This document shows, piece by piece, positions 1-12,096 of a DNA stretch of 64,000 nt. The stretch is from Microbacterium sp. Leaf159 (GTDB taxonomy: Bacteria > Actinomycetota > Actinomycetes > Actinomycetales > Microbacteriaceae). The stretch covers positions 509,306 through 573,305 of the forward strand of contig NZ_LMOU01000001.1 of the NCBI RefSeq assembly GCF_001423615.1. Direction: 5' to 3'. Position 1 is the first letter of the stretch. Every line of letters starts with the position of its first letter. The position numbers and the translations under genes are program-made. The notes below the pieces were generated by a model, which was given only the letters and a program-made list of their open reading frames with translations, had not been told where the DNA came from and made no database searches.

Positions 1-457
1 GGCGTCCATCGAGCGCGGACGTCCGGGCATCCTGCACGGCGCGAAGACCTATGTGCTGCAGGACGAGGACGGACAGACGATCGAGTCGCACTCGATCTCG
101 GCCGGGCTCGACTACCCGGGCGTGGGTCCGGAGCACTCCTGGCTCGCCGACATCGGACGAGCCGAGTACATCCCGGCCACCGACGACGAGGCCATGCAGT
201 CGCTGCGACTGCTGAGCCGCACCGAGGGCATCATCCCCGCGATCGAGTCGGCCCATGCTCTGGCCGGCGCGCTGCGCATCGGGCGTGAGCTCGGGCCGGA
301 TGCCGTGATCGCGATCTGCCTCTCGGGCCGCGGCGACAAGGACATGGACACCGCTGCACGGTACTTCGATCTCTACGACGCCGAGGCGCTCGCGCACGAC
401 GTCTCCGAGGAGAGCGCCGAAGAGCAGTCGGCGTCGAAGGGGGAGCCGGAGCTTTGA
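1..457 (+). CDS. trpB: Tryptophan synthase beta chain, 3' part (5' end outside window)
   Basis: PLP-dependent subunit that joins indole to serine in the last step of tryptophan synthesis. The reading frame is already open at base 2 and gives about 151 C-terminal residues. Visible family landmarks are the [10 protein letters not shown] segment, the [11 protein letters not shown] helix holding the conserved Glu, and the LSGRGDKD motif whose Ser contacts the PLP ring nitrogen. The C-terminus ends in an acidic, Ser/Glu-rich tail. The TGA stop overlaps the TTG start of trpA, as expected for translational coupling of the two subunits that form the alpha2beta2 complex. The assignment is firm; only the N-terminal catalytic part is missing from view. 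Confidence 0.96.
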   Translation, partial: ASIERGRPGILHGAKTYVLQDEDGQTIESHSISAGLDYPGVGPEHSWLADIGRAEYIPATDDEAMQSLRLLSRTEGIIPAIESAHALAGALRIGRELGPDAVIAICLSGRGDKDMDTAARYFDLYDAEALAHDVSEESAEEQSASKGEPEL

Positions 458-1257
458 GTCGCGTAGAACAGGCGATCGCCGCCGCACACGAAGCGGGTCG
501 CAGCGCATTCGTCGGATATCTCCCCGTGGGATTCCCCGATCTCGAGACCAGCATCCAGGCCGCGATCGCCCTTGCCGAGAACGGCGTGGACATCATCGAG
601 CTCGGCCCGCCCTACAGCGACCCTGTGATGGACGGCGCCGTGATCCAGGAGGCCACCACCGCTGCGCTCGCGAACGGGTTCAAGATGAAGGACCTCTTCA
701 CGGCGGTCCGGGCGATCACCGCCGCCACCGATGTCCCCGTGCTGGTGATGACGTACTGGAATCCGGTGTTCCAGTACGGCGTCGATCGCTACGCCGACGA
801 TCTGCTGGCGGCCGGTGGGGCAGGACTCATCACTCCCGACATCACACCCGATGTCGCAGGCGAGTGGATCGCCGCGAGCGAGCGGACCGGTCTCGACCGC
901 GTCTTCCTCGCCGCCCCCACATCGACCGATGAGCGTCTCGAGCTCGTCGTGAAATCGTCGACGGGCTTCGTCTACACCGTCTCGACCATGGGCATCACGG
1001 GGGAGCGCACCGAGCTCGATCGGGCGGCGCGCACCCTGGTCGGTCGCCTCCGCGAACACGGCAGCATCCGCGCCTGCGTCGGCATCGGCATCTCGACCGC
1101 CGAGCAGATCGCCGGTGTCTCCGAGTACGCCGACGGCGCCATCGTCGGCACCGCACTCGTCCGAGCCCTCCGCGACGGGGGCATCCCCGCCCTCGCAGAG
1201 GTCACCCGAAACCTGGCCGTCGGCACGTCGTCGTCGCGCCCCGCACACGAGAACTAG
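454..1257 (+). CDS. trpA: Tryptophan synthase alpha chain
   Basis: Cleaves indole-3-glycerol phosphate to indole and glyceraldehyde-3-phosphate; indole is channelled to TrpB. It is 267 aa, the usual size, and a TIM barrel. The family landmarks are in register with E. coli: VGFPD at about residues 25-29, catalytic Glu49 in [11 protein letters not shown] and catalytic Asp60. The start is TTG at 454, overlapping the trpB TGA in the sequence TTGA, so translation is probably coupled. The stop codon TAG (1255-1257) lies inside the candidate -10 hexamer of lgt. Confidence 0.97.
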   Translation: MSRVEQAIAAAHEAGRSAFVGYLPVGFPDLETSIQAAIALAENGVDIIELGPPYSDPVMDGAVIQEATTAALANGFKMKDLFTAVRAITAATDVPVLVMTYWNPVFQYGVDRYADDLLAAGGAGLITPDITPDVAGEWIAASERTGLDRVFLAAPTSTDERLELVVKSSTGFVYTVSTMGITGERTELDRAARTLVGRLREHGSIRACVGIGISTAEQIAGVSEYADGAIVGTALVRALRDGGIPALAEVTRNLAVGTSSSRPAHEN

Positions 1258-1260
1258 AAT
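1255..1260 (+). promoter_or_regulatory. -10 element of lgt (leaderless type)
   Basis: TAGAAT lies 7 nt before the lgt ATG at 1268. The first three bases are the trpA stop codon. The spacing matches the leaderless pattern repeated across the window, so lgt can be transcribed independently of trp. Confidence 0.6.
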
Positions 1261-1267
1261 CGCAACC

Positions 1268-2296
1268 ATGTCCCTCGCGCTCCACAGCACCTTCAGCGGC
1301 GTGCTCGCCAGCATCCCGAGCCCTCCGGTCTCGTACATCGACCTCGGCCCGCTCCGGATCCACTTCTACGCGCTCTGCATCATCGCCGGCATCATCGCCG
1401 CCGTGCTGCTGACCAACCACCGCCTCACCAAGCGCGGGGCAGAGCCGTGGGTCGTGATCGACATCTCGATCCTCGCCGTTCCGATCGCGATCATCGGCGC
1501 ACGCATCTTCCACGTGCTCACTCACCCGAACTTCTACTTCGGCGAGGGCAAGAACACCTGGAACCCGTTCGAGCCGGGCTCCGTGTGGGCCATCTGGGAG
1601 GGCGGCATCGCCATCTTCGGCGCGCTCATCGGTGGCGCCATCGGCGCCTACCTGGGCTGCCGCTGGACCGGCATCCGCTTCTGGACCTTCGCCGACGCAC
1701 TGGCACCCGGCCTCCTTCTCGCACAGGCCATGGGTCGGTTCGGCAACTGGTTCAACAAGGAGCTCTACGGACTCCCGACCGACCTGCCGTGGGGTCTCGA
1801 GATCCCCTCCGACAACTCGGCGTTCCCCCCGGGCCTTCCCGAGGGCACGCTGTTCCACCCGACCTTCCTCTACGAAGTGATCTGGAACGTCCTCGGCGTC
1901 ATCGTGCTCCTGTGGCTCAGCCGCAAGGCGACCGCGTTCCAGTGGGGAAAGCTCTTCGCGATCTACCTCATCTGGTACAGCGCCGGCCGTGTCGTGTGGG
2001 AGTCGATCCGCATCGATCCGAGCGAGATCATCCTCGGGCTGCGCAGCAACGTCTGGGCTGCGATCATCGGCATCGTGGTGGGTCTCGCAATCCTCGTGGT
2101 GCAGTCCCGCCGTCACCCCGGACTCGAGCCTTCGCCGTACCAGCCCGGTCGCGGCCGGAAGGACCTGGACGCTGATGTAGAATCGCAGGACAATACCTCC
2201 GATTTCGTGGACGTGAGTGAGCCTCCGTCCGAAGAAGTCGCCGCAGGAGCCAGCGCCACAAGCACCGCTCCCACGGAGACGGAAGGCGCTCGATAG
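1268..2296 (+). CDS. lgt: Prolipoprotein diacylglyceryl transferase
   Basis: Integral membrane enzyme that moves diacylglycerol from phosphatidylglycerol to the lipobox Cys of prolipoproteins. It is 342 aa with about seven hydrophobic segments. The IHFYAL motif lies near residue 31, and the Lgt signature GRFGNWFNKELYG is at about 156-168 with the conserved Arg and Asn. A hydrophilic tail of roughly 60 residues rich in Asp/Ser/Thr extends beyond the last membrane span, as is common in actinobacterial Lgt. I chose ATG 1268 because a TAGAAT -10 lies 7 nt upstream; the frame is open further upstream but overlaps trpA. A lipoprotein substrate candidate in this window is the FKBP-like protein at 47684-48598. 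Confidence 0.96.
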   Translation: MSLALHSTFSGVLASIPSPPVSYIDLGPLRIHFYALCIIAGIIAAVLLTNHRLTKRGAEPWVVIDISILAVPIAIIGARIFHVLTHPNFYFGEGKNTWNPFEPGSVWAIWEGGIAIFGALIGGAIGAYLGCRWTGIRFWTFADALAPGLLLAQAMGRFGNWFNKELYGLPTDLPWGLEIPSDNSAFPPGLPEGTLFHPTFLYEVIWNVLGVIVLLWLSRKATAFQWGKLFAIYLIWYSAGRVVWESIRIDPSEIILGLRSNVWAAIIGIVVGLAILVVQSRRHPGLEPSPYQPGRGRKDLDADVESQDNTSDFVDVSEPPSEEVAAGASATSTAPTETEGAR

Positions 2297-2302
2297 CCGA
2301 CC

Positions 2303-2316
2303 GGTCCGTGCGGACC
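2303..2316 (+). terminator. Weak hairpin after lgt
   Basis: GGTCC-GTGC-GGACC forms a 5-bp stem just after the lgt stop, with no T-run behind it. It may attenuate read-through into gltB or be incidental. Confidence 0.25.
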
Positions 2317-2377
2317 CCATCGCATCCACCCGGCCAATGACGTCCCCGGGTCATCTGAAGATCTGAGGACGGTACTG

Positions 2378-5300
2378 GTGTATTTTCAGCCTCCCTACGG
2401 CGCCTCCGGCGCTTACCCGCCGAAGCAGGGCATGTACAACCCGGCGTTCGAGAAGGACGCCTGCGGCCTGGCCATGGTCGCCACTCTGCGTGGCGAAGCC
2501 GGCCACGACATCATCGCGCTGGCGCTCGAAGCGCTGCGCAACCTCGAGCATCGCGGTGCGATCGGCTCCGACGCCGGCACCGGAGACGGTGCGGGCATCC
2601 TGACGCAGATGCCCGACGCGTTCCTGCGAGCGGTCACCGATTTCGAACTGCCCCCGGTCGGCGAATACGCCGCGGGTCTGGCATTCCTCCCGCGTGACTC
2701 CAGCGAGCGCCGCCAGCAGAAGGCCGGCATCGAGAAGATCGCCCGCGCCGAGGGCCTGCGCGTCCTCGGATGGCGCGAGGTGCCCACGGTCAACGACAAC
2801 CTCGGAAAGCTCGCCGACGAGGCGCGCCCCGCGTTCGAGCAGCTCTTCGTGAGCGCTGGGGGAGCGACGCACTCGCAGGCGCCTCTGACGGGGATCGCCC
2901 TCGACCGCATCGCCTACCGTCTGCGCAAGCGCGCAGGGCACGAGCTCGGCGCCTATTTCGTATCGCTGTCGGCCCGCACCCTCGGGTACAAGGGAATGGT
3001 CACGACCCTGCAGCTCGAGCCGTTCTACCCCGATCTGCAGGACGAGCGCTTCATGTCCGAGCTCGCGGTCGTGCACTCGCGCTACTCGACCAACACGTTC
3101 CCGTCGTGGCCGCTCGCGCAGCCGCTGCGCATGCTCGCGCACAACGGCGAGATCAACACGGTCGGCGGAAACCGCAACTGGATGCGCGCGCGTCAGTCTC
3201 AGCTCGAGTCCGAGCTGCTCGGCGATGTCGCGCCCCTGCTGCCGATCTGCACCGACGGAGCCAGCGACTCGGCGTCCTTCGACGAGGTGCTCGAGTTGCT
3301 GACCCTCACAGGACGCAGCCTGCCGCACGCCATCATGATGATGGTTCCCGAGGCTTACGAGAAGCAGTCCGACATCTCGCCGGAGCTGCGCTCGTTCTAC
3401 GAGTACCACTCGAACCAGATGGAGCCGTGGGACGGCCCCGCAGCGCTCATCTTCACCGACGGCACGGTCGTCGGCGCGACCCTCGACCGCAACGGACTGC
3501 GCCCGGGGCGCTGGACCGAGACCACCGACGGGCTGATCGTGATCGGCTCCGAGACCGGTGTGCTCACGTTCGAGCCCGAGCGCATCAAGCGCCGCGGGCG
3601 CCTGCAGCCCGGCAAGATGTTCCTCGTCGACACGGCGCAGAAGCGCATCATCGAGGACGAAGAGGTCAAGCATGACCTCGCCACCATGCACCCCTGGCAG
3701 GAGTGGCTGGATGCCGGATCGGTGCGTCTCGCCGATCTCCCCGAGCGTGAGCACATCGTGCACCCGCCGGCATCGATCACCCGTCGTCAGCGCACCTTCG
3801 GCTACACGGAGGAAGAGGTGCGGATCCTCCTCACCCCGATGGGGCAGACCGGGATGGAGCCGCTGGGCGCCATGGGATCGGACACCCCGATCGCCGTGCT
3901 CAGCAAGCGTCCGCGTCTGCTCTTCGACTACTTCACGCAGCAGTTCGCGCAGGTCACCAACCCGCCGCTGGACTCGATCCGCGAAGAGGTCGTCACCAGC
4001 CTCAAGCTCGGCCTCGGCCCCGAGAGCAACCTGCTCACCTGGGGACCCGACCACACCCGCACGGTGTCGCTCGACTTCCCGGTGATCGACAACGACGAGC
4101 TGGCGAAGATCCGCCACATCGACAAGGCGATGCCCGATCGCTCCAGCGTGACCATCAGGGGCCTGTACCACTTCGACGCGGGATCGAACACGCTCGAGAA
4201 GCGTCTGACGGAGATGTGCGACGAGGTCGACGAGGCCATCGAGCAGGGTGCCGAGTTCATCATCCTGTCCGACCGCGACTCGAACAAGGATCTGACCCCG
4301 ATCCCGTCGCTGCTCATGGTCTCGGCCGTGCACCACCACCTGATCCGTCGTGAGAACCGTATGAAGGTCGGTCTGATCGTCGAGGCCGGTGACGTCCGCG
4401 AGGTCCATCACGTCGCGACCCTGATCGGCTACGGCGCCTCGGCGGTGAACCCGTACCTCGCGATGGAGACGGTGGAGCACCTCGTGCGCACCGGCTACAT
4501 CACGGGCATCAGCCCCGAGAAGGCCGTCCGCAACCTGATCTACGCGCTCGGCAAGGGTGTGCTGAAGATCATGTCGAAGATGGGCATCTCCACGGTTTCC
4601 TCGTACGCCGGTGCTCAGGTGTTCGAAGCCGTCGGTCTGAGCGAGGAGTTCATCGACCGCTACTTCACGCGCACCGAGTCGAAGCTCGGTGGCATCGGCA
4701 TCCAAGAGATCTTCATCGAGAACCAGGCGCGTCACGACTACGCCTATCCCGAAGACGAGGCGGCTCGTGCCCACGAGCGTCTCTGGACCGGTGGCGAGTA
4801 CCAGTGGCGTCGTGACGGCTCGCCGCACCTCTTCAACCCCGAGACCGTGTTCAAGCTGCAGCACGCCACGCGTGAGCGCCGCTTCGACATCTTCCGCGAG
4901 TACACCAAGCTCGTCGACGACCAGGCTGCCGAGCTCAAGACGCTGCGTGGGATGTTCACGCTGCGCACCGGGACCCGCAAGCCCGTTCCTCTCGACGAGG
5001 TCGAGCCGGTCTCCGCGATCGTCAAGCGCTTCTCCACGGGGGCCATGAGCTACGGCTCGATCTCCAAAGAGGCGCACGAGACCCTCGCGATCGCCATGAA
5101 CCGGATCGGCGGCAAGTCGAACACCGGTGAAGGCGGCGAGGACACCGACCGTCTGCTCGACCCCGAGCGTCGCAGCGCCATCAAGCAGGTCGCATCCGGT
5201 CGCTTCGGCGTCACGAGCCTGTACCTCACCGAGGCCGACGACATCCAGATCAAGCTCGCCCAGGGCGCCAAGCCCGGCGAAGGCGGTCAGCTGCCCCCGC

Positions 5301-6947
5301 AGAAGGTGTACCCCTGGGTCGCCCGCACGCGTGGGGGAACGCCGGGTGTCGGTCTGATCTCGCCCCCTCCTCACCACGACATCTACTCGATCGAAGACCT
5401 CAAGCAGCTCATCTTCGACCTGAAGCGGGCGAACCCCGAGGCGCGCATCCACACCAAGCTCGTCAGCCAGTCCGGCATCGGAGCGGTCTCCGCAGGTGTC
5501 GCCAAGGCTCTCAGCGACGTCATCCTCGTGTCCGGTCATGACGGAGGCACGGGTGCGAGCCCGATGAACTCCCTCAAGCACGCGGGAACCCCGTGGGAGC
5601 TCGGTCTTGCCGAGACGCAGCAGACGCTCATGCTCAACGGCATGCGCGACCGCGTGGTGGTGCAGGTCGACGGTCAGCTGAAGACAGGCCGCGACGTCAT
5701 CATCGGCGCGCTGCTCGGCGCGGAGGAGTTCGGTTTCGCGACCGCACCCCTCGTCGTCAGCGGCTGCATCATGATGCGCGTCTGCCACCTCGACACCTGC
5801 CCCGTGGGCGTCGCCACCCAGAACCCGGTTCTTCGCGAGCGCTTTACGGGCAAGCCGGAGTTCGTGGTGAATTTCATGGAGTTCATCGCCGAAGAGGTGC
5901 GCGAGCTGCTCGCAGAGCTCGGCTTCCGCTCGATCGACGAGATCGTCGGACGCGCAGAGCTGATCGAGGCGAACGCCGCGCTGGAGCACTGGAAGGCCGA
6001 GGGTCTCGACCTGAGCCCGGTGCTCGACGGACCGGCATTCCCGGCGAGCGAACCGCGTCGCAGCCGCCGCACCCAGGATCACGAGCTCGAGAAGCACTTC
6101 GACGTGCAGCTGATCGACATCGCGAAGCCCGCTCTCCTGAACGGCGAGCCCGTGGTCGTCGAGCTGCCGATCGCCAACACGGAGCGTGCGGTCGGGACGA
6201 TGCTGGGCCACCAGGTCACCTCTCGGCACGGCGCGGCAGGGCTCCCCAGCGGCACGATCGACGTCACACTGCACGGCACCGCCGGACAGTCGCTCGGCGC
6301 GTTCCTGCCTTCGGGCATCGTGCTTCGTCTCGAGGGCGATGCCAACGACTACGTCGGCAAGGGGCTCTCGGGCGGCGACATCACGATCCGTCCGGCACGG
6401 GGTTCGGCCATCGCGCCGCACGAGAACGTGATCGCCGGCAACGTCATCGGCTACGGCGCGACGGCGGGAACCATGTTCCTGTCGGGTGTCGTCGGCGAGC
6501 GGTTCCTCGTGAGGAACTCGGGGGCGACCGCGGTCGTCGAGGGCGTGGGAGATCACGCCCTCGAGTACATGACGGGCGGCGTCGCGGTGATCCTCGGATC
6601 GACGGGTCGCAACCTCGGCGCCGGAATGTCCGGGGGAGTGGCCTACATCCACTCGCTCGACACCGGCAAGGTGAACGCGCAGTCGCTCGGCAGCGGCGAG
6701 CTCCGGCTCGAGCCGCTCGACCGCGCCGATCTCGAGGTGCTGCGCAGCCTGATCGTCGCACACGTGGAGAAGACGGCATCGCCGCTCGGATCCGACATCC
6801 TGGCGCGGTTCGATGAGACCGCCGGCCAGTTCACGAAGGTGCTTCCGAGGGACTACGCCGCAGTGCGCAGCATGCGCGAGGAAGCAGTGGCCGAGGGCAT
6901 CGATCCCGACGGCGACATCGTCTGGAACCGCATCCTGGAGGTGACCG

Positions 6948-6955
<8 letters not shown>
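2378..6955 (+). CDS. gltB: Glutamate synthase, large (alpha) subunit
   Basis: Ferredoxin/NADPH-type GOGAT large subunit. It hydrolyses glutamine and transfers ammonia through a tunnel to 2-oxoglutarate. It is 1525 aa, the full family length. The N-terminal Ntn-type amidotransferase begins at Cys29 (DACGLAMVA), so a short propeptide is expected to be removed. The central and FMN-binding barrel domains follow. The [3Fe-4S] cysteines are Cys1130, Cys1136 and Cys1141 in a [12 protein letters not shown] segment. The C-terminal GXGXG beta-helix domain holds repeated Gly-rich motifs at about 1330-1450. The start is GTG 2378 with GAGGA upstream. It overlaps gltD by 8 nt. Confidence 0.97.
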
Positions 6956-8414
<1,459 letters not shown>

Positions 8415-8469
8415 GCTGAGCCGCGGCACCGTCGCCTGATTTCCATCCCCCACTACCCTGGAGCAATCT

Positions 8470-9921
8470 TTGAGACGCGCGAAAATCGTCGCCACCCTGG
8501 GCCCCGCCACATCCACGTATGAGACCGTACGTGCACTCATCGACGCCGGCGTGGACGTCGCCCGTCTGAACCTCAGCCACGGCGACTACTCCGTGCACGA
8601 GAACAACTACGCCAACGTGCGTCGTGCAGCCGACGACGCCGGCCGCGCGGTCGCCATCCTCGTCGACCTGCAGGGACCGAAGATCCGCCTCGGCAAGTTC
8701 GAGGCCGGCCCCTACGAGCTCGCCAAGGGCGACATCTTCAAGATCACGACCGAAGACATCATCGGCAACAAGGACATCTGCGGCACGACCTTCAAGGGCC
8801 TGCCCCAGGACGTCAAGCCGGGCGACTTCCTGCTGATCGACGACGGCAAGGTCCGCGTCGAGGTCGTCGAGACCGACGGTGTCACCGTCACCACGCGCGT
8901 CATCGTCGCCGGAGCCGTGTCCAACAACAAGGGCATCAACCTTCCCGGTGTCGCGGTCAACGTCCCCGCACTGAGCGAGAAGGACGAGGACGACCTCCGC
9001 TGGGGTCTGCGCATCGGCGCCGACCTCATCGCCCTGTCGTTCGTCCGCAACGCGGAGGATGTCAGCCGCGTGCACGAGATCATGGCCGAAGAGGGCGTCA
9101 AGGTCCCCGTCATCGCCAAGGTCGAGAAGCCGCAGGCCGTCGACGCGCTCGAGGGGATCGTCGACGCGTTCGACGCGATCATGGTCGCCCGCGGTGACCT
9201 CGGCGTCGAGCTCCCGCTCGAGGCCGTTCCGATCGTGCAGAAGCGCGCCGTCGAGCTGGCGCGCCGCATGGCGAAGCCGGTCATCGTCGCGACGCAGATG
9301 CTCGAGTCGATGATCAATAGCCCCGTGCCCACGCGCGCCGAGACCTCGGACGTCGCGAACGCGGTGCTCGACGGTGCCGATGCCGTGATGCTCTCGGGCG
9401 AGACCAGTGTGGGCGACTACCCGGTCGTCGTCGTCGAGACCATGGCCCGCATCATCGAGTCGACCGAGGAGCATGGCCTGGAGCGCATCGCGCCCCTGAC
9501 GACCAAGCCCCGTACGCAGGGTGGCGCGATCACCCTCGCAGCCCTCGAGGTCGCGGAGTTCGTCGAGGCGAAGTACCTCTGCGTCTTCACCCAGTCGGGC
9601 GATTCGGCTCGTCGTCTGTCGCGGCTGCGCTCGCGCATCCCGATGATCGCGTTCACTCCCGAGCCGAACATCCGCCGTCGCATGGCGCTGACCTGGGGCA
9701 TCCAGTCGAAGCTCGTGGACATGGTCCAGCACACCGACCTGATGTACCTGCAGGTCGACGACTACCTGCTCTCGAGCGGTCTCGCCGTCGAGGGAGACAA
9801 GGTCGTCGTCATCTCCGGTTCCCCTCCCGGAATCGTGGGTTCGACCAATGACATCCGCGTGCACAAGGTCGGGGACGCCGTAAACGGCGCGGCTCCGATC
9901 TACAAGGAAGCCACGGTCTGA
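8470..9921 (+). CDS. pyk: Pyruvate kinase
   Basis: Final glycolytic step: phosphoenolpyruvate plus ADP to pyruvate plus ATP. It is 483 aa, typical of the family. The N-terminal RRAKIVATLGPAT opens the barrel. The B domain follows, then the VIAKVEKPQAV catalytic-lysine strand and the MVARGDLGVELP metal/substrate loop around residues 238-249. The C-terminal allosteric domain occupies the last 130 residues. The start is TTG 8470 with GGAG six nt upstream. A strong terminator follows the stop. Confidence 0.97.
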   Translation: MRRAKIVATLGPATSTYETVRALIDAGVDVARLNLSHGDYSVHENNYANVRRAADDAGRAVAILVDLQGPKIRLGKFEAGPYELAKGDIFKITTEDIIGNKDICGTTFKGLPQDVKPGDFLLIDDGKVRVEVVETDGVTVTTRVIVAGAVSNNKGINLPGVAVNVPALSEKDEDDLRWGLRIGADLIALSFVRNAEDVSRVHEIMAEEGVKVPVIAKVEKPQAVDALEGIVDAFDAIMVARGDLGVELPLEAVPIVQKRAVELARRMAKPVIVATQMLESMINSPVPTRAETSDVANAVLDGADAVMLSGETSVGDYPVVVVETMARIIESTEEHGLERIAPLTTKPRTQGGAITLAALEVAEFVEAKYLCVFTQSGDSARRLSRLRSRIPMIAFTPEPNIRRRMALTWGIQSKLVDMVQHTDLMYLQVDDYLLSSGLAVEGDKVVVISGSPPGIVGSTNDIRVHKVGDAVNGAAPIYKEATV

Positions 9922-9934
9922 TCGGATTTCACAG

Positions 9935-9966
9935 CGAAGGGGCGGAGCGATTGTTCCGCCCCTTCG
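9935..9966 (+). terminator. Intrinsic terminator of pyk
   Basis: A 12-bp GC-rich stem (CGAAGGGGCGGA pairing with TCCGCCCCTTCG) around an 8-nt loop, 13 bp past the pyk stop. There is little T-run after it, as is common in actinobacteria. Confidence 0.8.
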
Positions 9967-10042
9967 TCGTACCCCGGGGCGGCGCCGCACCGAGCATCGC
10001 CTCGGGCGTATCGTCGAGCGGGACGCACCCGCGTCGGCGAGA

Positions 10043-10729
10043 GTGGCAGGGGAGTGGATCATCTTTCTCGTGAAGAGGGCTGGCTGGTGGATCGCCGACT
10101 ACGCGTATGCCGTCTACTGGCAGTTCCGGGCGGCGTTCGATCGACAGGAGGCGACAGCTTTCGCGAGCGGTGATGCTGCACCGCTCCTCATCCTTCCGGG
10201 GGTGTACGAGACCTGGAGGTTCATGCAGCCGCTGATCACCGCGCTGCATGATCGCGGTCATCCCGTCCACGTCCTCGACGGTCTCGAACGCAATCAGCGG
10301 CCGGTGCCCGACGCCGCGCGGGTCGTGGAGGAGTACCTCGAGACGAACCGGATGACCGATGTGATCCTGGTCGCGCACAGCAAGGGCGGGCTTGCGGGAA
10401 AGCTCGCGATGGCCGGTGCCTCCGGAGGCCGCATCCGCGCGATGCTCGCGGTCGCGACGCCGTTCGGAGGATCCCGCTATGCGCGGCTCCTCCCGGTCCG
10501 CTCACTGTGGGCGTTCTCGCCCTCGGACCCGTCGATCGTGGAGCTCGCGAAACATCTCGAGGTGAACGAGAGGATCGTGTCGGTGTACGCCGCATTCGAC
10601 CCGCACATCCCCGAGGGGAGCGAGCTGGTCGGTGCGCGCAAGAACGTGCGCATCGAGACCGGAGGGCACTTCCGCATCCTCGCGGATCCCCGCGTCCTCG
10701 CCGAGGTTGCCGCCCTCGCCGAGGGCTGA
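10043..10729 (+). CDS. Alpha/beta hydrolase, lipase-like
   Basis: A 228-aa alpha/beta-hydrolase of triacylglycerol-lipase type; the substrate is unknown. The core begins with the oxyanion strand LLILPGVYETW at about 48-58. The nucleophile elbow is AHSKGG with Ser113, followed by VATPFGGS. A candidate catalytic His is His209 near the C-terminus (GGHFRI), with an upstream Asp likely in AAFDPHIPEG. An N-terminal hydrophobic/aromatic stretch (residues 1-30) could associate with the membrane but is not a clear signal peptide. The start is uncertain: GTG 10043 lacks a clear ribosome-binding site, and GTG 10070 is an alternative. It converges on the next gene. Confidence 0.75.
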   Translation: MAGEWIIFLVKRAGWWIADYAYAVYWQFRAAFDRQEATAFASGDAAPLLILPGVYETWRFMQPLITALHDRGHPVHVLDGLERNQRPVPDAARVVEEYLETNRMTDVILVAHSKGGLAGKLAMAGASGGRIRAMLAVATPFGGSRYARLLPVRSLWAFSPSDPSIVELAKHLEVNERIVSVYAAFDPHIPEGSELVGARKNVRIETGGHFRILADPRVLAEVAALAEG

Positions 10730-10735
10730 TCTGCG

Positions 10736-11989
10736 CTATGGGCAGTCGCTCGTCGGAGCGGCGCCCGACGTCACGCCGGAGAGCCAGATCAGCATCTCGG
10801 GCAACGACGCGTATGCGGCGAGGCCGTGGTCGACATCCGGATACCGATGGAAGCTGACATCGACCCCCTGCGAGCAGAGGAGCGTCACGTAGTCCTCCGT
10901 CGCTGTCGGCTTCACGAGTTGGTCCGCCAGCCCCTGTCCCACGAACACCGGAACCGTGATGGGCGTGGAGCCCGCGCTGTTCTCGGTGAGCAGCGTCTTC
11001 CAGGGTTCGGTCTTCGACGGGTCGCTCGTCACGTAGCCCCCGATGAGCGGGTCGGCTATCGCGTGGATCTCCTTGTTCTCGGAGAGCAGACAGAGCGCCG
11101 CCATGTCGGGGGTGGCCGCGATGCCCGCGGGTGTGAGGATCCCCGCGAGCTCATCGGCGGAGTATCTGTCCGCGTACGCCGCCTCGTAGGCCGGGATCGC
11201 GTAGGAGGCGATCGTGACACCGGAGACGTCCACGATGTCGTCGCTCATCAGCTCGGTGAGGTCAGCGGCGGGAGCGGCGACGGCGACTCCGAGGAGCGTC
11301 AGCTCCGGGGCGTACTCCTCGGCGCGCTCGGCTGCGAACAGCACCGCCTGCCCGCCTTGCGAGTGCCCCCAGAGCAGGAACTGCGCGCCGATCTGCGCAT
11401 CCTTGATGCCCCGTGCCGCGCGCACCGCATCGAGCACACTGTTCGACTCGGGTATCCCGAGCAGATACGACGAAGCCCCCTGCGCCCCGAGCCCGGGATA
11501 GTCGGTGGCGACCACGGCGTATCCCTCGAGAAGGAGCTCATGGACGCCTTCGATCAGCTGGAACGGGTCGACGGCGAGCGATGGTGCGCACTTCGGCGCA
11601 GCTCCCGTCGTGGGGTGTCCCCACGAGACGACGGTCCGTCCCTGCGCAGGAGCAGGCGTGTCGGGGACGATCACGACCGCGGAGACGGGGATGTCCGTGC
11701 CGGAGAGATCACGGGAGTGGTAGATCATGCGCCACGCGGTCGACCCGAGGGGAGCGCTGGCGATCGCCTCGACGCGGATGATCTCGCCGGGCTCGCCTGC
11801 GGGAAGCGGATCGGGGACGGTGTAGAAGGCAGGATCGGTCTGCAGATCGGCCTCGCCCTCGACGTGTCGCCGGACGGCATCGACGGCGAAGACACCGGCG
11901 ATCAGCGCGACGACCAGCAGAGCGATGAGGAACCCGCGGCGCCGAGCCCTGGTGCGGTTCCAGATGTCGGCGGTTCGGCGCGGATGCAT
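10736..11989 (-). CDS. Secreted or membrane-anchored lipase-family alpha/beta hydrolase
   Basis: A 417-aa protein of the secretory lipase (LIP) type. A positively charged N-terminus is followed by a hydrophobic segment at about 20-38, so it is exported or anchored. The hydrolase core has TDYPGLG near 162 and the nucleophile elbow WGHSQGG with Ser210. A late Asp is in VGQGLADQLV, and the His is in YPDVDHGLAAY. A Cys in GAAPKCAPS and another near AALCLL could form an extracellular disulfide. Substrate is probably an acyl ester; not determinable here. The ATG is preceded at 6 nt by TAGACA, a weak match to the leaderless -10 pattern. Confidence 0.8.
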   Translation of the reverse strand: MHPRRTADIWNRTRARRRGFLIALLVVALIAGVFAVDAVRRHVEGEADLQTDPAFYTVPDPLPAGEPGEIIRVEAIASAPLGSTAWRMIYHSRDLSGTDIPVSAVVIVPDTPAPAQGRTVVSWGHPTTGAAPKCAPSLAVDPFQLIEGVHELLLEGYAVVATDYPGLGAQGASSYLLGIPESNSVLDAVRAARGIKDAQIGAQFLLWGHSQGGQAVLFAAERAEEYAPELTLLGVAVAAPAADLTELMSDDIVDVSGVTIASYAIPAYEAAYADRYSADELAGILTPAGIAATPDMAALCLLSENKEIHAIADPLIGGYVTSDPSKTEPWKTLLTENSAGSTPITVPVFVGQGLADQLVKPTATEDYVTLLCSQGVDVSFHRYPDVDHGLAAYASLPEMLIWLSGVTSGAAPTSDCP

Positions 11990-12096
11990 GGGATCTGTCT
12001 AGCGCATCATTCCGGCGGGCGACAGATGCACGATCGGCGACCGGACGGCTACTCTGGTCGAGGTGCTGCCGTGGCCGACACGTCTTCGCCCCACCT